Positions 1 to 5,774 of a DNA stretch of 6,849 nucleotides are shown here, one piece after another. How positions within the stretch are numbered: the stretch's first letter is position 1; the number at the start of each line of letters is the position of its first letter. The translations under genes and the position numbers were made by a program. Source of the stretch: Actinomycetes bacterium (lineage in GTDB: Bacteria; Actinomycetota; Actinomycetes; Mycobacteriales; Micromonosporaceae); NCBI GenBank assembly GCA_023437285.1, contig JAEZGP010000624.1:1-6849 (forward strand), written 5' to 3'. The notes below the pieces were generated by a model. It made no database searches and was not told the origin of the DNA. It was given only the letters and a program-made list of their open reading frames with translations.

Positions 1-333
1 CTGGCCGACCTGCGGCACGAGACGGTCGGGCTCGTGGAGACGAAGACCGCGACGACGAGTCCGGACCTGTGGCCGGCCGAGGTGCGGCCACAGGCGTTTG
101 TGGAGACCAACAACGTCGACGAGTGGCTCACCCTCATCGCGGCGGGTGGGGCGGTGGGGGTGACACCGGCCGGGACGGCGCACACGCACACCCACCCGGG
201 GGTACGGTTCGTTCCACTGACCGGCGTGGCACCCGTACCGGTGTATTTGGTGTGGCCGCGACGGCTGTCACACCGGCGTACGCCTGATCTGATTGACCTG
301 GCCAGACGCGTGGTCGCCGCCGGACCGCGGTGA
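1..333 (+). CDS. LysR-type transcriptional regulator, C-terminal part (5' end outside window)
   Basis: The frame is open from the first base and ends at TGA 331-333, giving 110 residues of a protein that starts upstream. The visible part matches the end of a LysR effector-binding domain: a Val-Asp-Glu-Trp-Leu segment, the Ala-Ala-Gly-Gly-Ala-Val-Gly-Val-Thr-Pro turn typical of the last lobe, a 'PVYLVWPRR' strand and a final helix ending 'DLARRVVAAG'. The DNA-binding helix-turn-helix is not in the window. LysR proteins bind a small effector and switch nearby genes. In Mycobacterium sp. JC1 a LysR-type protein (CutR) is needed for CO dehydrogenase expression, so control of the cox operon downstream is a fair inference. 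The intervening gene at 401-853 weakens it, because the target could equally lie upstream. Family assignment is confident; the regulated genes are not known. Confidence 0.8.
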   Translation: MADLRHETVGLVETKTATTSPDLWPAEVRPQAFVETNNVDEWLTLIAAGGAVGVTPAGTAHTHTHPGVRFVPLTGVAPVPVYLVWPRRLSHRRTPDLIDLARRVVAAGPR

Positions 334-400
334 GCACGACCACGCCCATTTTGTCGCCTTCGGCGCAGACCGCGTGGCGCGGCGCGGGAACCATGGAGAC

Positions 401-853
401 ATGGCCTCCGATGTCGACCCCGATGTGCTGTACCGCTCCGTGATCTTCGCGGTGGCGCTCGTCGCGCTGCTCGTGGGCCACCAACTGGGCGACCACGTGT
501 TCCAGACCGACCGGCAGGCGCTGAACAAGGCGTCGGCCGGTCGGGCCGGCGCCGCCGCCCTGGCGCGGCACCTGCTGGGCTACCACCTGACCGCGGCCGT
601 GGTGCTCGTCGGGACGGCGGCCGTGCTCGGGCTGCCGCTCAGCGTCGCGGGCGTGACGGCCGGGCTGGCGTTCTCCGTCGCCACGCACGGCTTCCTGGAC
701 CGGCGCTGGCCGGTGCGGGCGTTGCTGCGCGCCACGGGCTCGGCGGGCTTCGCCGAGGTGACCACGCCGGTGTGCGGCATGTACGTCGCCGACCAGGCCC
801 TGCACCAGGGCGCGCTGCTCGTGTCGGCGCTTCTCGTCGCGGGACTCAGCTGA
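401..853 (+). CDS. Small predicted membrane protein, DUF3307-like
   Basis: This gene encodes 150 residues with several hydrophobic stretches: about 13-27, 63-80, 82-98 and 137-149. Segments 'GHQLGDHVFQTD' (26-37), 'LARHLLGYHLT' (55-64), 'THGFLDRRWPVR' (95-106) and 'GMYVADQALHQG' (126-137) resemble the DUF3307 family, in which an early His/Asp-rich LGD-x-x-x-Q-T-D segment and later His/Asp motifs recur. I recognise this from memory, not from a search. The function is unknown. I place the start at ATG 401 because the protein then begins just before the first membrane segment. The frame is open further upstream (ATG 293), but that would overlap the LysR gene by 41 bases and add non-conserved sequence. 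The Shine-Dalgarno is poor: GGAG at 395-398 is only two bases from ATG, so GTG 425 is an alternative. It is co-oriented with the cox operon, but a 153-bp gap separates them. Confidence 0.6.
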   Translation: MASDVDPDVLYRSVIFAVALVALLVGHQLGDHVFQTDRQALNKASAGRAGAAALARHLLGYHLTAAVVLVGTAAVLGLPLSVAGVTAGLAFSVATHGFLDRRWPVRALLRATGSAGFAEVTTPVCGMYVADQALHQGALLVSALLVAGLS

Positions 854-1006
854 TTTGTCCCCGGTAGGCAAAAAACGGTCCTCACAGTCCGCACTCAGAT
901 GATCGCGGGCCATTGATTGTTCCGGCGCCCTTCGTCAGACTCTGCAACTGAGTTTGGCCTTCCCATGCCGGTGAGAGCCGGCAACTCTTCCCCACCTGGA
1001 GGGCGC
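854..1006 (+). promoter_or_regulatory. Probable promoter and leader region of the cox operon
   Basis: This is the only sizeable non-coding stretch in the window and it precedes the first gene of a long polycistronic operon, so the operon promoter should lie here. I see no strong consensus. The best sigma-70-like pair is TTGATT (913-918) and CAGACT (936-941) with a 17-bp spacer, which is weak. Possible regulatory structure includes an interrupted inverted repeat TCAG-N9-CTGA (935-951) and a small hairpin GCCGG/CCGGC (967-971 with 978-982, six-base loop). An A-run (870-875) lies near the start of the gap. No convincing rho-independent terminator separates it from the upstream gene, so read-through is possible. 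The extent is bounded by genes; the promoter itself is inferred. Confidence 0.45.
998..1003 (+). promoter_or_regulatory. Ribosome binding site of coxM
   Basis: GGAGGG lies just upstream of ATG 1007, with four bases between GGAGG and the start codon. It is the reason to prefer ATG 1007 over the in-frame upstream ATG at 917. The flanking bases CACCT (993-997) can pair with AGGTG (1011-1015), which would place this site and the start codon together in a 13-base loop. Confidence 0.7.
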
Positions 1007-1894
1007 ATGCAGGTGCCTGCACCTTTTGACTACGCGAAGGCGACCACGGTCGACCACGCGTTAACGCTGCTCGCCGAGCACGGACCCGAGGCCAGGGTCG
1101 TCGCCGGCGGGCACAGCCTGATCCCCATGATGAAGCTCCGCCTGGCCCGCCCGGACGCGCTCATCGACATCAACGGGCTCACCGACCTGGCGTATCTGCG
1201 CGTGGAGGGCGACGAGCTCGCCGTCGGCGCGTTGACCCGTCATGTCGACGTGCTCTCCTCGCCGGTCGTCGGCGAACACTTCGCCGTCCTGCACGAGGCC
1301 GAGCGCGTCATCGCCGACCCGATCGTGCGCAACTGGGGCACCGTCGGCGGCTCGCTGTGCCAGGCCGACCCGGCCGAGGACCTGCCGGCCGCCCTGGTGG
1401 CCCTCAACGCCACGGCCGTGATCCGCAACCGCGAGGGTACGCGTACGGTGCCGGTCCGCGAACTGCACGTCGGTCCCTACGAGACCGTCGTCGAGCCCGG
1501 TGAGCTGCTCACCGAGGTGCGCATCCCGATCCGCCCCGGCGGCTCGTCGGCGTACGAGAAGGTGGAGCGCCGCGCCGGCGACTGGGGCGCGGCGGCGGCC
1601 GCTGCCGCGGTGTGGCTGCCCAGCGGCGTGGCCGGGTACTCGATCGACGACGTCGGCCTGGGCCTGACCGCGGTCGGCGCGGAGCACTACATCGTGCCGG
1701 AGGCCGAGGAGTTCCTGCGCGGCAAGCTCGCCACGGAGGAGAACTTCGCCGAGGCCGGCGAGATCGCCGCGCGCACCTGCAACCCGGCCGCCGACCAGCG
1801 TGGACCGGTTGACTACAAGCGACACCTGGCCAAGGAGCTGACCGTGCGCGCGCTGCGCCGCGCGGCCTCGCGCGCCAGGGTCGAGGAGGCCTGA
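1007..1894 (+). CDS. coxM: Carbon monoxide dehydrogenase medium subunit CoxM (FAD-binding)
   Basis: This 295-residue protein is the flavoprotein subunit of aerobic CO dehydrogenase. It takes electrons from the iron-sulfur subunit onto FAD and passes them to the respiratory chain. It shows the FAD-binding loop 'AGGHSLIPMMKLRLA' (33-47), the second FAD motif 'GTVGGSLCQADPAEDLPA' (111-128), the 'YEKVERRAGDW' segment (183-193) of the CO dehydrogenase flavoprotein C-terminal domain, and a final helix-rich region. Its length is close to Oligotropha CoxM (about 288). I chose ATG 1007 for its good Shine-Dalgarno and because the protein then begins 'MQVPAPFDYAKA', as expected for the family. It is the first gene of the operon, and its stop shares one base with the start of coxS (TGATG). 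Codon 19 (1061-1063) is TTA, the only in-frame TTA in this window. It could be another molybdenum hydroxylase flavoprotein on its own, but the neighbours make CoxM clear. Confidence 0.93.
   Translation: MQVPAPFDYAKATTVDHALTLLAEHGPEARVVAGGHSLIPMMKLRLARPDALIDINGLTDLAYLRVEGDELAVGALTRHVDVLSSPVVGEHFAVLHEAERVIADPIVRNWGTVGGSLCQADPAEDLPAALVALNATAVIRNREGTRTVPVRELHVGPYETVVEPGELLTEVRIPIRPGGSSAYEKVERRAGDWGAAAAAAAVWLPSGVAGYSIDDVGLGLTAVGAEHYIVPEAEEFLRGKLATEENFAEAGEIAARTCNPAADQRGPVDYKRHLAKELTVRALRRAASRARVEEA
1883..1889 (+). promoter_or_regulatory. Ribosome binding site of coxS
   Basis: GAGGAGG sits inside the last codons of coxM, four bases before ATG 1894. With the one-base stop/start overlap it implies coupled translation of coxM and coxS. 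Confidence 0.75.
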
Positions 1895-2376
1895 TGCAGA
1901 TCACCGTACGTGTCAACGGCGACGAGTACACCCGCGACGTCGAGCCGCGGCTGCTGCTGGTCCACTTCCTGCGCGACGAGCTGGGCCTGACCGGCACCCA
2001 CTGGGGCTGCGACACCTCCAACTGCGGGGTCTGTACGGTCCAGGTGGACGGCACGCCCGTGAAGTCGTGCACGACCCTTGCGGTCATGGTCGACGGCCGT
2101 GAGGTCACCACCGTCGAGGGCCTGGAGCAGGACGGTCAGCTCGACCCGATCCAGCAGGGCTTCATCAACTGCCACGGCCTGCAGTGCGGCTTCTGCACCC
2201 CGGGCATGTTGATGACCACGAAGGCGCTGCTCAAGCAGAACCCGGACCCGACCGACGCGGAGATCCGCGAGGCGATCTCGGGCAACCTGTGCCGCTGCAC
2301 CGGCTATGAGAACATCGTGCGCTCGGTGCGTTGGGCCGCCGAGCAGACCGCCGAGCAGCAGGAGGTTAAGGCATGA
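1894..2376 (+). CDS. coxS: Carbon monoxide dehydrogenase small subunit CoxS (two 2Fe-2S clusters)
   Basis: This 160-residue protein carries the two 2Fe-2S clusters that relay electrons from the molybdenum site of CoxL to the FAD of CoxM. The N-terminal plant-ferredoxin-type domain has Cys39, Cys44, Cys47 and Cys59 (C-x4-C-x2-C-x11-C). The C-terminal four-helix domain has Cys98, Cys101, Cys133 and Cys135 in 'QCGFCTPGM' and '[12 protein letters not shown]'. All eight ligands are present, and Gln97 precedes Cys98 as in proteins that contact the molybdopterin cytosine dinucleotide cofactor. The length is normal for the family (about 166 in Oligotropha). The start is ATG 1894, overlapping the coxM stop by one base. 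The stop TGA 2374-2376 is embedded in ATGA, which opens a 26-codon frame in the spacer that follows; coxL starts 73 bases after the stop. Confidence 0.95.
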   Translation: MQITVRVNGDEYTRDVEPRLLLVHFLRDELGLTGTHWGCDTSNCGVCTVQVDGTPVKSCTTLAVMVDGREVTTVEGLEQDGQLDPIQQGFINCHGLQCGFCTPGMLMTTKALLKQNPDPTDAEIREAISGNLCRCTGYENIVRSVRWAAEQTAEQQEVKA

Positions 2377-2453
2377 GCGAGCGTCAGCGAGCGAATCATC
2401 AGCTCAGTGGTCAGTCATGGCGGCGCCGGAGCGAAGCGGAGGTGACGGCATGA
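2373..2453 (+). CDS. Possible 26-residue coupling ORF within the coxS-coxL spacer
   Basis: ATG 2373 overlaps the coxS stop as ATGA, and the frame ends at TGA 2451-2453, which overlaps the coxL start as another ATGA. GGAGG (2361-2365) lies seven bases upstream of its start. The 26-residue product begins '[10 protein letters not shown]' and is very polar and basic in its middle ('SWRRRSE'), with no domain I recognise. I would not claim a functional peptide. Its likely role is to carry ribosomes from coxS to coxL without a break, so translation stays coupled across the spacer. Confidence 0.3.
   Translation: MSERQRANHQLSGQSWRRRSEAEVTA
2438..2445 (+). promoter_or_regulatory. Strong ribosome binding site of coxL
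   Basis: GGAGGTGA is a full eight-base match to the 16S rRNA 3' end, four bases before ATG 2450. It fixes the coxL start and rules out the longer open frame that reaches back to 2306 inside coxS. It lies at the right end of the repeat-like spacer. Confidence 0.8.
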
Positions 2454-4846
2454 CCGCTCCGGTGGATGAGGACGTCAAGGTCGGCTTCGGGCGAATGCGG
2501 CGCGTCGAGGACGCGCGGTTCATCCGCGGCCGGGGCAACTACGTCGACGACGTGCAGCTGCCCGGCATGCTGCACCTGGCGATCCTGCGCAGCCCGTACG
2601 CGCACGCGAGGATCGTGTCGATCGACACGAGCGCCGCCGAAGCGCACCCGAAGGTGAAGGCCGTCGTCACCGGCGCCACGCTCGACTCGCTCGGCCTGGC
2701 GTGGATGCCGACCATCTCCTACGACACGCAGGCGGTCCTCGCCACCGACAAGGTGCGCTTCCAGGGCCAGGAGGTCGCGTTCGTCGTCGCCGAGGACCGG
2801 TACTCCGCCCGCGACGCCCTCGAGCTGATCGAGGTGGAGTACGAGCCGCTGCCCGTCGTCGCCGACGCGAAGACGGCGCTGGACCCCGCCGCCGCGGTCA
2901 TCCGCGACGACAAGGAGGGCAAGACCGACAACCACATCTACGACTGGCAGGCCGGCGACAAGGACAAGACCGACGCCGCGTTCGCCGCCGCCGATGTGGT
3001 CGTCACCGAGGAGGTCCTCTACCCGCGGGTGCACCCGGCGCCGCTGGAGACCTGCGGCTCGGTCGCGCACCTGGACAAGGTCACCGGCAAGCTCACCGTG
3101 TGGACCACCACGCAGGCCCCGCACGCCCACCGCACCCTGTACGCGATCGTCGCCGGGCTGCCCGAGCAGAAGATCCGCATCATCTCGCCGGACATCGGCG
3201 GCGGCTTCGGCGGCAAGGTCGGCATCTACCCCGGGTACGTGCTCGCCGTCGTGGGCACGATCGTCACCGGCAAGCCGGTGAAGTGGATGGAGGACCGTTC
3301 CGAGAACCTCGTGAGTACGGCCTTCGCCCGCGACTACCACATGACCGGGGAGATCGCCGCCACCTCCGACGGCAAGATCCTGGGCATGAAGGTGAACGTG
3401 CTGGCCGACCACGGCGCGTTCAACGCGGTGGCGCAGCCGACGAAGTACCCGGCCGGCTTCTTCCACATCTTCACCGGTTCCTACGACTACGGCGCCGCGT
3501 GGTGCAACGTGACGGCCGTGTACACGAACAAGGCGCCCGGCGGCGTGGCGTACGCGTGTTCGTTCCGCATCACCGAGGCCGTGTACCTGGTGGAGCGTAT
3601 GATCGACGCGCTCGCCGCGAAGCTGGACATGGACCCGGCCGAGCTGCGGTTGCGCAACTTCATCCAGCCCGATCAGTTCCCGTACACGACGCCGACGGGC
3701 TGGACGTACGACTCGGGCAACTACCCGCTGGCGATGCGCAAGGCGATGGAGATCGCCGGGTACGAGAAGTTGCGCGAGGAGCAGCGCGCCCAGCGGGAGC
3801 GGTGGGCGGCCGGCGACCGCAGCGGCACCCTGACCGGTGTCGGCATCAGCTTCTTCACCGAGGGTGTCGGCGCGGGTCCGCGCAAGCACATGGACATCCT
3901 CGGCCTGGGCATGGCCGACGGCGCCGAACTGCGGGTGCACCCCACCGGCAAGGCGGTGCTGCGGCTGAGCTGCCAGAGCCAGGGGCAGGGCCACGAGACG
4001 ACGTTCGCGCAGATCGTCTCGCACGAGCTGGGCATCCCGACCCTCGACATCGAGGTCGTGCACGGCGACACCGACCAGACCCCGTTCGGGTTGGGCACCT
4101 ACGGTTCGCGGTCCACGCCGGTCTCGGGCGGGGCGACGGCCGTGGTGGCCCGCAAGGTCCGCGACCGGGCCAAGCTGGTCGCGGCGGCGATGCTCGAGGT
4201 CAGCCACGAGGACCTGGAGTGGGAGCAGGGCCGCTGGTTCGTCAAGGGCGACCCGGAGCAGGGCAAGACGATCGTCGAGATCGCCATGGCCGCGCACGGG
4301 GCGTTGGAGCTGCCCGAGGGCGTGGAGGGTCACCTCGACGCGACGTGCGTGTACAACCCGCCGGACCTGACGTACCCGTTCGGGGCGTACATCGCGGTCG
4401 TTGACGTCGACCCGGGTACGGGTGTGGTGAAGGTGCGCCGGTTCATCGCGGTCGACGACTGCGGCACCCGGATCAACCCGATGATCGTTGAGGGGCAGAT
4501 CCACGGCGGCCTGGCCGACGGCGTCGGCATGGCGCTCATGCAGGTCATGGCGTTCGACCCGGACGGCAACCACCTGGGTTCGTCCTTCATGGACTACCTG
4601 CTGCCGACGTCGCTGGAGTGCCCGTCGTGGGAGCTCGGCGAGACGGTGACGCCGTCGCCGCACCACCCGATCGGCGCCAAGGGTGTCGGGGAGTCGGCCA
4701 CGGTCGGGTCGCCGGCGGCGATCGTCAACGCGGTGCTCGACGCCCTCAAGCCCTGGAACGTGACGCACGCCGACATGCCGCTCACCCCGGCCAACGTGTG
4801 GTCGCTGACGCAGGGTCGTCCGCTGCGTACGGACCTGGCCCTGTAG
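2450..4846 (+). CDS. coxL: Carbon monoxide dehydrogenase large subunit CoxL, form I (Mo-Cu catalytic subunit)
   Basis: This 798-residue protein is the catalytic subunit that oxidises CO with water to CO2 at a Mo-S-Cu site bound to molybdopterin cytosine dinucleotide. The decisive motif is AYACSFR (367-373): Cys370 (codon 3557-3559) is the expected copper ligand, equivalent to Cys388 in Oligotropha, and it marks form I. Form II would show AYRGAGR. Other family motifs are 'TTQAPH' (220-225), the cofactor loop 'IGGGFGGK' (249-256), 'QGQGH' (511-515) and 'GAKGVGES' (742-749) with Glu748 as the expected active-site glutamate (Glu763 in Oligotropha). The length is close to the usual 800-810. The residue before Cys370 is Ala where I remember Arg in Oligotropha; the published form I motif allows any residue there. 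It is cytoplasmic, forming an (LMS)2 enzyme, and lacks a signal peptide. Four bases separate its stop from the next gene. Confidence 0.96.
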   Translation: MTAPVDEDVKVGFGRMRRVEDARFIRGRGNYVDDVQLPGMLHLAILRSPYAHARIVSIDTSAAEAHPKVKAVVTGATLDSLGLAWMPTISYDTQAVLATDKVRFQGQEVAFVVAEDRYSARDALELIEVEYEPLPVVADAKTALDPAAAVIRDDKEGKTDNHIYDWQAGDKDKTDAAFAAADVVVTEEVLYPRVHPAPLETCGSVAHLDKVTGKLTVWTTTQAPHAHRTLYAIVAGLPEQKIRIISPDIGGGFGGKVGIYPGYVLAVVGTIVTGKPVKWMEDRSENLVSTAFARDYHMTGEIAATSDGKILGMKVNVLADHGAFNAVAQPTKYPAGFFHIFTGSYDYGAAWCNVTAVYTNKAPGGVAYACSFRITEAVYLVERMIDALAAKLDMDPAELRLRNFIQPDQFPYTTPTGWTYDSGNYPLAMRKAMEIAGYEKLREEQRAQRERWAAGDRSGTLTGVGISFFTEGVGAGPRKHMDILGLGMADGAELRVHPTGKAVLRLSCQSQGQGHETTFAQIVSHELGIPTLDIEVVHGDTDQTPFGLGTYGSRSTPVSGGATAVVARKVRDRAKLVAAAMLEVSHEDLEWEQGRWFVKGDPEQGKTIVEIAMAAHGALELPEGVEGHLDATCVYNPPDLTYPFGAYIAVVDVDPGTGVVKVRRFIAVDDCGTRINPMIVEGQIHGGLADGVGMALMQVMAFDPDGNHLGSSFMDYLLPTSLECPSWELGETVTPSPHHPIGAKGVGESATVGSPAAIVNAVLDALKPWNVTHADMPLTPANVWSLTQGRPLRTDLAL

Positions 4847-4850
4847 CCCG

Positions 4851-5774
4851 ATGAACCAGACCGACGTGTTGGCGAGGGCGGATCGGCTGCGCAGCCAGCG
4901 TACGCCGTTCGTCCTCGCCACCGTCGTCCGCGCGCGGCGTCCGACCAGCGCCAAGGCGGGCGACCGGGCCATCGTGCTGACCGACGGGTCCATCGAGGGT
5001 TTCGTCGGCGGTGTCTGCGCGGAGACGACCGTGCGGGCACAGGGGTTGGCGCTGCTCGGCTCGGGCGAGTCGACGCTGCTGCGCATCACCCCGACCGACG
5101 GGGCGGTGGAGACGGCGACGACCGACGAGGACGGCCTGGTCGTCGTGGCCAACCCGTGCCTGTCCGGCGGGACGCTCGACATCTTCCTCGAACCCGTACT
5201 GCCCGCCGCGCTGCTGCACGTGCACGGGGACGCGCCGATCGCCGCCGCGTTGGCCGACCTGGCCCGGGCCGCCGGCTACGAGGTCGCCACGGACGGCGAG
5301 GTCGCCGACGACACGGCCGGAGTGGTCGTCGCCGCGCACGGCCGCGACGAGGAGCGGGTGCTGGTCGCGGCGCTGTCGGCGGGCGTACCGTACGTTGCCC
5401 TGGTGGCCAGCCCCAAGCGCGGCCGCGCGGTGGTCGCCGACCTGCCCGTACCGGCGGCGCAGCGTGCCCGCGTGAAGACCCCCGCGGGGCTGGATCTGGG
5501 CGCCCGTACGCCCATGGAGGTTGCCGTGACGATCCTGGCGGAGCTGGTCGCGGCCCGGGCCGGCCGCCTGCCCGCGTTGACGACCGTGCCCTCCGGCGGC
5601 GGCCTGCTGCTGCCCACGGTCGCCCCGGTGGAGGCGATCGACCCGATCTGTCACATGACGGTGCCGGCCGTGCCGGCCAGCCTGCACACCGAGCACGACG
5701 GGCAGACGTACTACTTCTGCGCGCCGGGCTGCAAGAAGCGCTTCGAGGCCGACCCGGGGCGGTACCTGGGGTGA
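4851..5774 (+). CDS. coxF: CoxF/XdhC-family CO dehydrogenase maturation protein with C-terminal YHS domain
   Basis: This 307-residue protein has three parts. Residues about 14-80 form an XdhC/CoxI-type domain with 'GFVGGVCAE' (50-58), followed by 'NPCLSGGTLDIFLEP' (101-115). Residues about 121-235 form the Rossmann-like XdhC C-terminal domain, with 'AHGRDEERVL' (162-171) and 'GLDLGARTPMEVAVTILAE' (213-231). Residues 264-306 are a YHS domain, 'DPICHMTV' (264-271) plus 'YYFCAPGCKKRFEADPGRYL' (287-306), with Cys267, Cys290 and Cys294. XdhC proteins help deliver sulfurated molybdenum cofactor; in Oligotropha, CoxF together with CoxE is implicated in copper insertion. YHS domains often accompany heavy-metal and copper transporters, so copper handling is inferred here. 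The ATG lies four bases after the coxL stop with no clear Shine-Dalgarno, so coupling to coxL is likely; it overlaps coxD by four bases. The CoxF label rests on context: it could be called CoxI or simply XdhC-family. Confidence 0.85.
   Translation: MNQTDVLARADRLRSQRTPFVLATVVRARRPTSAKAGDRAIVLTDGSIEGFVGGVCAETTVRAQGLALLGSGESTLLRITPTDGAVETATTDEDGLVVVANPCLSGGTLDIFLEPVLPAALLHVHGDAPIAAALADLARAAGYEVATDGEVADDTAGVVVAAHGRDEERVLVAALSAGVPYVALVASPKRGRAVVADLPVPAAQRARVKTPAGLDLGARTPMEVAVTILAELVAARAGRLPALTTVPSGGGLLLPTVAPVEAIDPICHMTVPAVPASLHTEHDGQTYYFCAPGCKKRFEADPGRYLG
5640..5771 (+). other. YHS domain coding segment at the end of the CoxF-like gene
   Basis: This segment encodes residues 264-307. It has the family pattern Asp-Pro-x-Cys-x-Met near its start and Tyr-Tyr-Phe-Cys-x-x-Gly-Cys-Lys near its end, closing with the usual Phe-Glu-Ala-Asp-Pro-x-x-Tyr-Leu. 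All three cysteines are present, plus His268 and Met269 as further possible soft-metal ligands. A Pro/Gly-rich linker (about residues 240-262) joins it to the XdhC part, so it looks like a separately folded add-on. Confidence 0.85.

Larger units (their letters stand above)
2361..2453 (+). repeat. Repeat-like insert between coxS and coxL with near-identical flanks
   Basis: The sequence GGAGGTTAAGGCATGA (2361-2376) recurs as GGAGGTGACGGCATGA (2438-2453), identical at 14 of 16 bases with a 77-nt offset. Each copy contains a Shine-Dalgarno and an ATGA stop/start overlap. The 73 bases between the coxS stop and the coxL start look unlike the surrounding genes: AGCGAGCG occurs twice (2376-2383, 2386-2393), a related GGAGCGAAGCGG follows (2428-2439), and CGGCGCCG (2421-2428) is self-complementary. 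The style 'gagcg..cagcgagcgaatcatc' recalls short interspersed sequences I associate with Micromonosporaceae genomes; that is memory, not a search. The simplest reading is a short element inserted at what was a direct coxS/coxL overlap. A chance or ancestral spacer is the alternative. Confidence 0.5.

Noticed and set aside
355..365. Possible terminator hairpin CGCC-TTC-GGCG after the LysR gene
   Set aside because: The stem is only four base pairs and no T-run follows, so it is not a credible rho-independent terminator.
134..913. Open frame on the - strand opposite the LysR and DUF3307-like genes
   Set aside because: The product is low-complexity, rich in Arg, His and Gln, has no motifs, and is antisense to better supported genes.
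917..1006. Upstream extension of coxM from ATG 917
   Set aside because: The 30 extra residues do not look like the family N-terminus, and ATG 1007 has a good ribosome binding site and the expected start of the protein.
2306..2449. Upstream extension of coxL into coxS
   Set aside because: It would overlap the conserved end of coxS, and GGAGGTGA at 2438-2445 clearly marks ATG 2450.
2701..4404. Long alternative + strand frame inside coxL
   Set aside because: The translation is Arg/Gly-rich filler from a shifted reading of coxL; coxL motifs are intact in the main frame.
2450..4846. coxL as xanthine dehydrogenase or a form II 'CODH-like' hydroxylase
   Set aside because: AYACSFR with Cys370 and the M-S-L gene order are form I features; form II has AYRGAGR and order S-L-M.
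2411..5182. A very long open frame on the - strand opposite coxL and the CoxF-like gene
   Set aside because: Its translation is rich in Arg, Val, Gly, His and Asp with no recognisable domain, and it is antisense to clearly conserved proteins. Long antisense frames are expected with such strong third-position GC bias.
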